Positions 47,414 through 59,953 of a DNA stretch of 64,000 bases are shown here, piece by piece. Numbering within the stretch: the first letter of the stretch is position 1; the number at the start of each line of letters is the position of its first letter. Location: assembly GCA_964036155.1 (NCBI GenBank), contig OZ038423.1, positions 41,989,249-42,053,248 on the forward strand, given 5' to 3'. The position numbers and the translations under genes are program-made. The notes under the pieces are model-generated. The model made no database searches. It saw only the letters and a program-made list of their open reading frames with translations, and was not told the origin of the DNA. This DNA is from Diploscapter coronatus (lineage: Eukaryota; Nematoda; Chromadorea; Rhabditida; Rhabditidae).

Positions 47414-50347
47414 ATGAGCGAAGAAGAGGATGACCCATTTATGTTAGATCTTAAAGGTAATTTTCAATATTAAGTAAAATTAATATTTTGTCTTATTTTG
47501 TAAAATACGATATTTCATTATTTAAGATGTCCAGAAATTCAAAATAAAATATTTAAATTATCATGTTTGCATAGTCATTTTTCTCTCTTTATCGCAAGAA
47601 ATAATTTAAAATTGCTACACTATGTTAATAAGTAACGATACGAAGCTTCTTCAAAGAATTCGACTCGTTTATGCAGATAATTTTGTCCTTTTCAGATTAT
47701 GATTATTTGTCTTATCTTATGGCAAAATACGATTATATATACCTTCCAGTATATATTTCGCTATCTATAATATCAATCTCATTTAATCTGATATTAACAT
47801 ATCCAATAAAGAATTTGAATGAAACTAAGAAGGTTAGCACTAATTTTGTTACGTCTATGGTATTTATTATAAGAAAAATATATAGGAAATTATCCCAAAT
47901 TAAAAAAAAAATTACGAAAATCACAGTTAATAAAGTTTAATCTTATCCAGGGAGAATAAAGGCTTATATCATATTAATATATAAGTCATACCTTAAGTTG
48001 AACCTACTAGTAATTGTCGATTCCGAAATAAGTTGCAAATTTAATCGGTATATTTATTTACCCATCTCGGTACTGATTTTTCACCGGAATGACCGGCTAC
48101 AGCATATCAGAGATATTTCCGGTATTAAATCGGTTGTGGAATAAGAAACAAACTATCTGGCTGATAGAATCAGATCGATTTCATCTGATTCCACAGCCGA
48201 TTGAATAACCAGAGATTATCGTGATCGGTTGAATTCGACTATTTTAGTGAAAAATCGTACTGAAATCAGAAAATTAGCAGGGCGATTGAAGTTTGCAATC
48301 GTTTTCCGGTTCTATAATTACCGACCGGTTCAATTTATGTTGAGTTACATGTAGCTTTAAACGATTTTCAAAGAGGCCTAATAAATTGATTCTAGGTTTA
48401 TTATTTTCGATTTTTACTAAATTCGATAAATTAATCAGATGAATTTAGGCACCTTACTATCCTATATTACGACAAATGAGACGGTTTACAATTATATTTA
48501 CACTTCTTCCTGCGAAAACACTCGCATCAATGATTTGGGACTTTATGTTTAAAATATACTATGGTATGATAATGGTAATTTTGCAAAATTTTACGGGATC
48601 ATATATTTAATTGTCAATAAGTTATCGTAGTATAAATAACCACTAATCGTGTTTTAAGATATCTAAATAAACATTAATTTTCAGACTATATAGAGGGAAG
48701 ACTTTATGACTATTATGATAAATATATCTTAGTGCAGTATATGATGGATTCTATATTATATCAAAATAGAATATTATCCTATTTGAACACGTATACCACA
48801 GTCGCTACTTCCGTTAGCATCAGTTCCGCATTGTGCTTATTAAATTTGACCTTTGCTCTCCAACGACTTGCATTTCTATATGATAATACGAAATTATGTA
48901 ATCGTCTTACAAAGTCAGTTTCACGACAAAACGTATATCTTCAGAGTAAATATTTAGGGCAAACAAAAGTTTGAAACCTACATGATTTTTAAAGTAATGC
49001 ATGAAAATATCTAGAGGGAATATTTTCGAAAATTAACACATTGATAAGCTCTAGAGTTTCTTACATGAGCGCCAAATTTAACAATAATTCCTTGATGAAT
49101 AGTAGGCTAATGGCTACAATAAGTGTAAAAATCGCCAATTGATTACAAACTTCTGTTTGCCACTAACTAAATTTTGTAAAATGTTGGAAATATAATTTTC
49201 CTATAAATTTAGAGATAGCCTTGAAGATGTATTTAAGGCGATATATATATTTATTTTTATTATCTTTCTTGTTCATATTTCAACGGGTCTGATAATAAGG
49301 ATATATTCACTCAATGTTAAATTAGTACTACTACAACTGGTAAGACATTGAGTTACGATTTTACGATTTTTTAAAATGTGAAACTATAATATTTAAAATT
49401 TTATTAGAAAGCATATTATAAGATTATGCTGAAAAGTTATGCAGCTTTCAGCGAATAAATTTGAAATCAATCATGTGATTTAAAATAGCGCAATAAATTA
49501 AGGTTAAATATTATACAGGGTAGGCCATAATTATAGAAGCACCTATTCATTTTGTATTGGTTGAATTTAACCCAATGGGTGATATATTCCATCCGAATTT
49601 TTTCTTGAATCAAAGAAAACGGATATCGTAGTTTACATATTAGTCATTTTGTAATTAAAATATTAGAGTTCTTTCAAAGAAGTTTTTAATATGCTGTTAT
49701 AATTACGCCCCAAACTGCCATTCAATAATTGAAAAGAATTTGAACGCTATTATTTTGTAAATAGTGGTCTTGTTACAAATGAACGAATACAATCAAACAA
49801 TTGCTTAGGTATTGCCATTTATCATGGATTTATTATCTCTTTCTGCTAATATCTCTTATTTTTTAATGTATCGGAAGTTTCAACAGTTATCAAACTTATC
49901 TAGCCGAAGTTATGCAGCTCAGAATCGCCGAATACTATATCAGATGATACCATTCAGCATACATAATGTATAACTTATTGTTAATAATTATTCCACAAGA
50001 TCTTCAAATGTGTTGTTGTTATAAATTATTATTATTTACAATTATTTATATATTGTATATCCTAGCCGACCCCACCTAGTGGGAATAATAAAGGCTAGGA
50101 AAAAGTTATATATTGTATATTTTAGATAATCTCGATTTCTATTACGATATCTTTATTCTTTTATATTGGCAGTAGACCAAACCCAATAGGTATCGTTACG
50201 AGATATTCATATGTGTATCTATATTTTGATATTGGAATGGGTAGAGCCATAGATTGTTATCTATGGGCATTGTTATTTCCACTCTCCCAAATTGTAAGCA
50301 GCCCAACTAAACGATCTGCAGTGAAGAAATTTATATGTTGCAAGTAA
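47414..50347 (+). CDS. Serpentine (7TM) chemoreceptor, Sra-superfamily-like
   Basis: Complete nematode-type G-protein-coupled chemoreceptor, probably in sensory-neuron cilia. Seven exons, phases agreeing, 353 aa: 47414-47456, 47696-47832, 48449-48563, 48685-48945, 49215-49339, 49809-49967, 50126-50347. Probable helices: TM1 ~29-52 (LPVYISLSIISISFNL with the family Asn), TM2 ~73-97, TM3 ~132-156 ending LTFALQRLAFLY in the DRY position, TM4 ~193-212, TM5 ~230-248, TM6 ~281-296, TM7 ~319-338. The loop between TM5 and TM6 (LSSRSYAAQNRRILYQMIP) resembles the LSxxYQxxENxxxxxxxxP motif of Sra/Srab/Srb/Sre receptors, hence the call; the exact subfamily is open. Ends in a short basic tail FICCK, possibly palmitoylated. 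Codon use is far more AT-rich than in neighbours, and the gene sits in an AT-rich island. No stop or frameshift breaks it. Introns 2 and 6 carry repeats. Confidence 0.75.
48066..48268. mobile_element. Inverted-repeat element in chemoreceptor intron 2
   Basis: Outer arms (about 48066-48085, CGGTACTGATTTTTCAC, against 48246-48268) and inner arms (48128-48143, AATCGGTTGTGGAATA, against 48187-48202) pair. A central palindrome GAATCAGAT / ATCTGATTC lies between them. About 200 bp, non-coding, looks like a MITE. No clear target duplication. Confidence 0.5.
50061..50105 (+). mobile_element. RTE-type LINE 3' end, 5'-truncated insertion
   Basis: A 45-bp segment beginning CCTAGCCGACCCCACCTAGT and continuing with GGGAATAATAAAGGCTAGG and a short A-rich tail is flanked by perfect 15-bp direct repeats (50046-50060 and 50106-50120, TTATATATTGTATAT). 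The compact hairpin with CCGACCCCAC and TAGTGGG followed by AAGGCTAGG resembles the 3' end of RTE-clade retrotransposons in many animals, from memory. The perfect target duplication shows a recent dead-on-arrival insertion, lying just before the acceptor of the last chemoreceptor exon. Confidence 0.7.
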
Positions 50348-53300
50348 GTAATTCTCATTATATTTTCTGACAATTTCCATTTGACGGAGTTATTTTTTCT
50401 AAAATATAACGTCCCGCTTTTTCAATAAAAAATCATCATTTGACAAAAGTCAATCCATAAATATGGTGGAAAGCACTCCTTCATTGTACACTTCGTCAAA
50501 TGATAGCTGTCATATCATATCTAATTGTAAGACAAAGAAAGTGTTAATTTGAGGACGAACCAAGTATCAGCAGTAACTATTATCGTATCAAGCTCCAATA
50601 ATAGCACAAACAATTTGCGAAGCCGTACAGCCAATCAAACTCATTAATTGAACGATTTGAAAAGTGATTGATTGTTACTTTTTAATGAAGTTAATAAATA
50701 ATGATGTCAAGCTATCTCTACGAGGAAAGCTACCAGTGTACTACTCACAGATCTGCTTTATTTTTCCAGACTAAGTCAATTCAAGCATGCCAATCACGTA
50801 TATCAGGTCAAAAACGCTAAACGTGGCCTAGTTCCAGGATTTAGCACTAATGTTAAGCTTATCTTTCTTTCATTACAAGAATCCGTTTGAAAGATTAGCG
50901 TACATCGTGAGGTGAGCGTTTGCAGTGTCATCATTCGCTGCAAGAGAAAGGCTTTGAAAGAGGAAACTTCGGAACCAGACTGTGTAATCGTGGTTCGCGT
51001 TTAGCGTTTTTCGACCTGATATCAGTGACCTGCGAGTAGCACACTGGTAGCTTCTCTTGTTAGGTACTCCATATTGTCTTGGTCTCGATATATTTTTTTA
51101 AATGAATCTTGCACAATATTAATACTATGCATGTAAAGTGCTTTCCGTTATTCCTACGATACGAATAAAACGCTCGTAATATTGAGAACCAGTGTTCGGG
51201 AGATTTTTGATTCGAGCAAGCTGACATCCCCCATTTGATGAGCCATGCGCTTTCGATTCAAAGAGATCTTGAAAAATGTAGCTGGAATTCTCCGTACATA
51301 AAAGGCAATGATGAAGACAGGAAGGGCTGCTTGCCTGCCTGTGTCTCAAATAAATGAGGCTCATATTCGGTTGAATGTGAATATGAAGAGTGCCTTCATG
51401 CCTTCGGAAAGCACCGCATGCTTTACCTCTTCTCCTGTCTGTCTCCTATTGCCTCCCACATTCTTTTGCCAGCCAATTCATGGAATTCTCGATAAAAAAT
51501 ACTTATTAGAAGGTAGAGAAGATGAAGAGGAAAACAAGGTCCTCTTTTCGAAGTCAAAGCCGGTCAGCATAAGCCATAGCTTCTTATCTTTTCCCTTCTT
51601 CTGTAACCGAGCTTTCCCTCACTTTCTTGAGTTATTTTGCTCCTTTTCGAAGAAAATTTGCATATTCTACATTTCTGCTCGACTGCGTTAACATTTTAAC
51701 AGGATTTACGTATTTTTGCGTCTGCACTGGGCGATGAATGATTATCGATAACAGTCTCATTCTTGCTAACATGTTTTCACTGAGATTTTACCAGGGGAGA
51801 TTTTCACGTTTTACAATTTTATAGCTTTTCATGCTTCATCGAAAATAGAAAATACGTCAAATATGAGTGCAAATATTTTTCGACCAAATTAGCAAAATTC
51901 AGACTTCTTCTCAAGTTTTTAAACGATGTTTAATCACTTCAAATTCCAAAAATATCTGTTAGCATGTTTAGGCTTCCTTATGCGTAAATGTGGATTTTTC
52001 TCACTTTCGCAGGGAGTATTACTGGTAAAAATCCTCCATTCTAGAAAATGATGAATCGTATCCTTTAGTATCAAGTACTTTTACATTTGATAGGTGCTCT
52101 TCACTTTTTTATGAAGGAATTCTCGGTATACTAACATTAAATGTGATTCCGATGAAATATTTACAAAGAATGTGTAGTTTCATCTAACTGCAAATGTGTG
52201 CATAGGACAAAAATGAGATGAAATGAATTTCAAATTTTAAGAAAATCTCAGATGCGTTCGAAAAACTCGGGAAAAGTGTGCCGATTCTTTCGAACATGCG
52301 AGCATTATAGAGCTTCCCATGAAATTTCTATTTTACTTCTTGCCATTTCAGAAAAATTCCCCCTTGTTATTTTTTTGTAATTATTCGGCTATTTCTACCT
52401 AGTTTGCAGCTTTGTTTATCGTATTTCATCAATTTTCAGTTTAATTTCTTTTTCATTCATTACTTAGCTACTACCGTATAACATCATTCTGCTTCTTGTT
52501 GCAGTTATTCGATCATTAGCGGTGCATTTGCTTGTTTTCATTATCCAAACGCAATCTATGTTATGTTCTATCGTAGATTTTTTTAATCATTTGCTTTGGG
52601 TGTTTTCAAGAAGTAATCTTATCAGCATTATGTAACTCTACCAATCAGTTAAAAGTGACACTGATGTTCTATCAAAATTTCGGCACTGACACTAATATCA
52701 GCGTTAGAAAATTTCGTACTGAATCTTCATATCATTTAATCAGTTCTAACTGAAAGAAACCTCGATCCTACCCAAGCTAATTAGTGTGTTTTGTTCATGT
52801 TACGCAGATTCTCACATGTTTATTAAAGTAGTCCATTGTTGGGATGTGAATTTCTAATTTTATTAGCTGAATCGTTTGATAAGTCATTTCAACAAGTTAT
52901 CCTCTACCACCTGCCCCGACTCGTCATTCTTTACTATTCACCTGGTGCTCATTTCGTCGATCTCGCGATTTCCACGTACTGGCCATAAACAAGGGGCACA
53001 TCAAAAAGGGAAGGGAAAGGGCCAAATTAGAAAACGGCAGGATTCGGATGAGCGAATGGAATGGGTGAAGGGAAAAAGGATGAAGGAAGGGATAAGAGAT
53101 GAATGGAAGAAGTAGAAATGTGACGGAGCACAACAGGAATTCATCAAAACAAGTTACGCAGAGCAGGAGACGACAGGCATTCGGTCAAATGGATAGGCAA
53201 ATGAAGGGCTCGAAATCTCGGTTATTCAGGATAGATTGAATTCATGCTATATTATTATAGAATTGTTATCATTTTCTAGTCTCATCTTCAGTCTCGCTTG

Positions 53301-56300
53301 AATTATTATCGCTGAAGCGAATGAATCGCAACACATATTTGTGCTGAAAGTTTGATGAAATTTTTAGATTTTCGAATATTCGCTATTGCGCACCTTTTCC
53401 TATGATTTTTTGAAACTAATTTTGGATAAAATTTATCATATTGATTCAAAATATTCTACCTATCCAAAAGGTTACAAATGATTGGTATTTCAAAGAGAAA
53501 TGTAATAAACATGCAATTGTTTCGGAACTTTTGGAGAACCCCGTATTGATATAAATGAGATTGCACAAAATATGAGAAGAAGATAGAGATAAGTTCACCA
53601 TTTTATTCGTCAGCCAACGTTAAAAGTTACTACCAGTTACATAGTCATTTTTAATTTCATCACAACATTCTGTGAAAATCTAAAGAGCAGACTCAACAGC
53701 TGATTCTTTCCATCGTCCCTTTGTTTTGATTCACTTATGAATTCTCTCATTCGTTATTTAACGTTATCACGCTTTCATCCTACTATCTCTATCGAATTTC
53801 CATATAGTCACATCTTTAAATAAATTTCAGCCTTATATTTTTCTTCATACCTACACTAAAGAATACAGAAAAAGTTGCTGCGCAAATTATTCTGAATTTC
53901 CGATAGTTATTTGATACGGGAATCCAGTGAAATCCGCGTTTCGTTTGAATTATTTACTTTTAGCGCAATAAATTTGAGATTTATTTGCGCGAAAACTTGT
54001 TTCCTCGTTCTATTTTTGTGCAGAAAGGGTCATTTGAGATGGAGTCGTAATGGAGTTTTCAATGTCAAGCAATTTGGTACTTATTTTAATTTTTTCATTT
54101 TTGCGTAGTAGATAAAAACATTTTAACTCAAACTAGACTCGTTTGAAAGTGGTAATTTTGAAGGATCGTTTGACTTTTTCGAGAAGATGAGTGTTTAGCT
54201 GGAAGAGTGAAATGTTCCTGTGTAGCTTTGGATGGAAAATGAATGAATGTGAGAGAGTTTCGACTTTGTCTCGAATTAGCCGAAACGTGCAAAGAGGACT
54301 CAAAATACCAGATGTGAAGAATAGCTGGAATTTCTAGAGATTTCTGAGGCTTTTTAAAATAACATATTTTTACTTCTTCGTCTTAAAATTCCTAATTTAT
54401 GTGCGCAGCTTTAAATTCGTATCGTGGAACGGCAAGTGGCGACATAACATTATGAAAGTGCTTGATATTTCGAAACTATGGCTTCCCATTTCAGTGTTTT
54501 TGTGGAGACTACATGAATTAAAATTCCATTTTATACTGAATTTGTATATTTTTGCAAATTTTTCAATTAAAATTGCCAATTATTTCTGATCTTCGTAAAT
54601 CGTGAAAGTTTGTAGACTGAAAACTAATGTAAGTTGATGAGTTGAATAAAGTGAAGATGAATTCTGTGATCACTGCTCTATGAAAGTAGCCAATTCAGCT
54701 AGTTGAGTCAGTCTAAGAAATCAGTTTCGAGTCTAATTCACTTTGTTCGTTTCAGTTTATTTTGGAGTTCAAGCTGAAACGAATCGGCTCCTTTAAATTA
54801 CTTAACCTATTTTAAGACATTTTCTGGGAATTCAAGATCGTTTTTGGCCGAAAAGTAGGTTGGCTATTCCTTAACTAATGAATAAATGATCTATAAAATA
54901 GTGATGGCCAAACGTTTGAAACATAATCATTTAAATTCTATCTATATGACTCGTTTAGTCAACATCTTTATGACCGATTAGGCTAAATTTTAATCAAATT
55001 TCAACCTTCTGAGCCCTCCCATACATTTTTTTTTCTGTAATTCAGTTTTAGCATAAATTAAAAAAAAAAAAAACTTTTGTGCATAAATTGGATATAGATT
55101 TTCAGTTGATGTTTGAACGAAATGAATGATAATACGTGCACAAAATCCAACACTATTTGGTTCATATATAGTAGGTGGATCTAGCAAGTTTCATGAAAGT
55201 AATTATTGTTTCAAACTTCTTATCATTACTGTACCTCCGTTGGACTTTTTCATTGGCATATTTTTACCTTCATCGAAAGATCCGAGTGTTTCCTCTCGGA
55301 CAAACACCACATCCATCCCTCAGACCCCGCACAAAGACGGGCTCATCAGCCATTAACTACGAAAATATTTTGCCATTTGCCATATTCGGAAAAGTGAAGA
55401 GACGAAGAAAGTGGAACATGATCCGATGAAAGAAGAATGAGGCAGACAGGCAAGAGAGGGGATGGGTTGATGAGTGGAGGATATGCATAATTGGCCATTT
55501 GCGACGATAGTCGAGAATCCAGAGACAGAAGCTCTGTCGATTCGGTGACTTCCCCTTATGCCCTTACGCTCCTTTCAAATTCCTATATTTCATTTACTCG
55601 CCAGCTTTCCTAGGAGGGATATGTTGCAATTAGAGCATAGGTCTCGATATTTCATCATGTGATATCAATTAGCTCGAAAACTCGAACCTTCTTTCTGTGT
55701 GACTTTTGCTTTTTCGTATGAAATGTGAACGCTGATTTTAGGATCATTTTAGTTCAATTCGAGGAATGTATGTAAAATTCTCATGTTTACAACAAATTTC
55801 GACAACTTTAGCAGAGTTGTGAATAACTTCAATCTGAAAATCTTTAAATTGGTCTACAATTTTTAAAATTTCTCTATATTGCTCGAAATTTCGCACGGTC
55901 TTAATTCTTAGTGATTTCTATTTGATGTCGATTTAGAAAACAATTTAATTTAATTTTGGCCGTTTTCAGATTTTATTCCAGCGTTAATTCATCTTCACCT
56001 TAACCTAAGTTTTTCAAAACTACACTCTGAAAGCTTGTCATATAATTTAACCTTAAATTCATCCACTTAGACTTGAAATTGGTTTTAAAATTAACTTTGA
56101 TGAGAATTTGAGATGAAACGTTTTACTTATTTACAGTTAGCAGCATGTTCATTTTGATTCTCAGATTATCTAGTTTGTTCTCGGAAAGTGTTTATTTGAA
56201 CTTCAACATTTCCTAACCTTCAGCGTAATTTGTTAATGCTGCTATTCATCTGTTCATCTCGATCTGCCATTTGTGAATTTCCATTTCCCCTCAACTTCGA

Positions 56301-59300
56301 TGTCAATCTATTCGTCGTTCTAATTCGATTTCACAATTTTTTGCTCCACCGCAATGAGAAATGTTGAATCTTCTGCGTTTTATCTCGTTGCTCTGCGTCT
56401 CAGAATCTCTCTAATTTGGCCGACTTCTCCCAGCTTCATCTCTCTCTGCTTCTTGCCTTCTTGCATAATGACAGACCCTCCTGTGCTCCTTTCAAATTCT
56501 TTCTTCTCCTGCTTCTTTTTCCGTTTTCTTTGACTTTGTCTTTTTCGGTCTTCCGAATGGGATGAATTAGAGCCACGCGTGCAGTAATAAATTCATGTCG
56601 ATTCTTCAGCTCACAGCAAAAATTGTGAATTTTCATCGCTCCATCAAATTGCAGCCTCTGTGGCAGAGTGATGGCATTCATTTCTTCGTTCGCTCATTCA
56701 GAATTTGCCGTATATTAGCTGCTAAAAATATTCACCAATTTCATGGAAATGTCTTGTGGCAATGTGTGTTCGTAATTTGTGCCATTTAGGAAGAATTCCA
56801 ATGATTATTTCGTCATTTGAAAGAAAAAGTTTTCGTGCAATTTTATTGCAGCCCATAATTGTTTGGCAGTAAATTTATTTAAAATTTTCGTTGATGCAGA
56901 ATTATATCTCAAGTGGAAATTAAAATGGTTTCGAACTTGTTTCTTTTCAGAAACGTTCGTGAAGATGAAAAATTTATTTATTTTTTAAAAATATATATTG
57001 TAAAAAAATGAGATCGAATGCGTAATTTTTAATCACTCTTTTTACTCGTCTGTTTCAGCTTTGAAACATAGGATGGTCTTTTACATCTATTTTCTTGAAT
57101 AAAATTCATTTAGATAAATATTTCTGAAAGCGATCAACGGGATGCAAACCTTCTAGATGGATGAATTTTGAAAATGTGCTTTTACGGCGTTTCCTTTTAT
57201 GAATAGCTCAGGGAGTAGATAGGGACTGGAACATAGTCTCATAACGGAAAGAAGTCTAAAGTTCTTCTCATAATGAGATCACAAGCCGCTCGCCCTATCT
57301 ATGTCCCAGTATTTCCATAAATGGTAATAGGACAAGCCATCAATTTTTAGAATTCGCCCACCAAGGAGAATTGCATCCCGTTGACCGTCTTCGAAAATAT
57401 TTATGCGGAAGAATTTATTCAAGAAAATAGATGTAAAAATATAAAAGACCACTCTGTATTTACTCCCGTTTTCCCACAAATTGCAATTTCTTTCTAGCTT
57501 CTCTGCGCCCTTCTGTCATTCATAAATCTCTCACTTATCATCAAGGAAGGAGCAAAAATCTAACTCGCTATTCACTACATCACGCTACCATGAGAGAAGA
57601 TGCGCTCCCGAGCATTATGTGCCTGACCAGCGTTGACTAGAGAGCGTTGAAAACGGAGAGATTATGAGAGGCTCGAAAAAGGTGCAATTTGTGAAAGAAC
57701 GAGGGTACTGTTCTTTCAATTCATTTTCGAAAGATGAATTTTGAATTAATTAAAATTCCGAGAATATTCCAAACATACACCTACATTTCGCGCTATTCTT
57801 GGATTTTCAACAAAATTCTCACGTTCTCGCACTATGGACAATTTTCAAGTTTACTCATACCCTTGTTTCGTGGAATTTTCCGTTTTTCTACACATTCTCT
57901 ATGAAAAATGCAGAATTGCTGCCAGATTCAGACATTCTACTGTCGCGTATTCCTCCTCATCTACAATTTCTTTATTTCCTCTTGCATTCTTTCATTTCGT
58001 CTCGAAATTTCATTTTCGATTCCAAGAACTTCTGATTTGCGCCAATCTAATCAAAATTTCCTCACAGACAAAAATAATATGTTCGGAATAATCTTTGATT
58101 CGATATTCATTTGAAATCTTGTTGGCGCTGTTCGTTTGAAATTCAAAAATAGCGTGCTCTTTAGTCAAACAAGCACACTTTTGATCTCCAATTTGGATTT
58201 GCAGGTGCGGCTTTCGATTTCGATTGTTCCTTCATGTTTGTGAATAGTCATGTTTAAATACCACATGTAATCTGAAGTTTCCTTCGCGATTTGAACAATT
58301 GAATAATTTTTACTCGTAACTCTGCGCGGATAATGTGCAAAATACAGAACAAGTTGAATCATTTTTCGAATGTTTTGGGTATACTTCCTTGTCTGAATCT
58401 GCATATAAAAAGTGAATGTATGCCAAAATGCGTGTTGAATATGCCTGAATTAGCCTATTCTCTAAACAAGTAAAGGAAATAGGGGAAAGAGCAAGGGAGC
58501 GTGCGATTATGTGCAACTTCATCTATGACTATAGAAATGACTGATTGGTGGTCTCACGTTCGCCTTTCCCCCTTCCTGTCATTCTTTACAATCTTGCAAA
58601 CTCGACTTATTAGATTTTATTTGCTGCGCCAGTACTTCTGCAAAGAAAGCATCACTTCTTGACATATGAAATCGTGTCGCAATTCAAAGGGATATCATTT
58701 AGCAGAGCAGCTATTTTTGCCCACTCGCCATGACGCAATGCCGAATTTAGAATCATTGGTAGCTCATCCAAATATAGGCTTGGTTTCATGAATGAATAAA
58801 GTTCCAGAGTGTACTATTTCTCCTCGAAGTATCCCAATTTTTCTTGAACCTTTTACTAATAGATTCTCTTGATGGAAAGTCGTTCTTGTAGAGCGTCATA
58901 TTGTAAATTCTCGAATCATTAGCAATGCATACAAATTTAAACGAAGTTTTCGTAGCTAAATGAATTTACAAACTATCAATTTTATCACAGAAAATTTTTC
59001 ATGTCTTATAATGGTTATCTGATTCTCTTGCCAAATGCGTTATGGTGAGTGAGCAAAAATTTGTTACTGCTCATTTGCTATTCTTATGTGCTTTAGAAGA
59101 TCTTCTTCATTCATGTTAAACATTCATTTATCAGGATTCAAAATAGCACTCTGCTTTCAAAATTCTGACAACAACTTGCAAAGATTATGGTTATTTTCAA
59201 AGAAATAATACCTTGAAATGAATTATATTTTGGAACTATTTAAAAAAACAAAAAACATCATAACGTTAGAAAGAATCAACTAGATACTAGAATATTTCAT

Positions 59301-59953
59301 AATGATGCTCCTTCTATTCCAGTCTGCATCATAGTTCGTGCATATTCTTTGTCTCTCGTTCAAATTCCAAATATTCGATTCCGTAAAATATTGTCAGTCA
59401 TTAATTTTTCATCATTATTTTTATATTGAACCCCCGCATCGCTTTCTGCCGGATAATTGACTCTTTTCAGAAAATGAAAAATTTGCTTAATTTCAGGAGC
59501 CTATCTCCATTACATCGACACATAGACGTTCTCAATATTTCGACATCATAATAATCTTCGAATCTTGTTTTTCCTTCTATTTATTAAATCCGAAAACACC
59601 CGAGAAAATGCAGGTGGAATGGAATTAGTCTATTTTCGAGTCGCTCGAAGCCATATTCTCGAATTCTAATTGATCTACTTATTGCTATATTTACTTATTC
59701 AGTCAGGCAGCGGCAAAGAAATACTTGTAATTAGACAATTTGCGAATTCGACTTTCCTCATTCACTCTTCACATAAATAATCTGCTTGGGCCTCGAGTCA
59801 ATTGACGAGCAGAGAGGAATTCCCACACTTCCAACGAACATTCAGTCAGAAGTTGACAAGCAAGTCGAACATTCATCTATAGGTTCAGAATCCAATTCTA
59901 AGAACACACTTATTCTAATATTCGTCTAAAATCTCGACCTCCGAGGTGAGCCG
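50348..59953. other. Large gene-poor region
   Basis: About 9.6 kb in which I recognise no gene apart from the element at 50721-51060. Frames at 51308-51691 and 52876-53115 are pyrimidine- or purine-rich without family pattern. No tRNA- or rRNA-like sequence was seen. Such a stretch upstream of a neuropeptide receptor may be its extended regulatory region, or may hold fast-evolving genes or non-coding RNAs invisible to this reading. Confidence 0.45.
50721..51060. mobile_element. Long-TIR non-autonomous element
   Basis: The outer arms 50726-50752 and 51027-51051 share GCTACCAGTGTnCTACTCnC in inverted orientation. The inner arms 50799-50825 and 50996-51022 share TATCAGGTC then AAACGCTAAACG, also inverted. 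The left side carries about 40 extra bases between outer and inner arms. TA dinucleotides border the ends (50719-50720, 51061-51062), which would fit a TA target duplication, but the exact ends are unsure. The interior is non-coding. Confidence 0.7.

Noticed and set aside
49515..49720. ACAGGGTAGGCCATAATTATA near 49517 with a weak inverted match near 49700, resembling transposon ends
   Set aside because: Arms pair over too few bases and no target duplication is visible.
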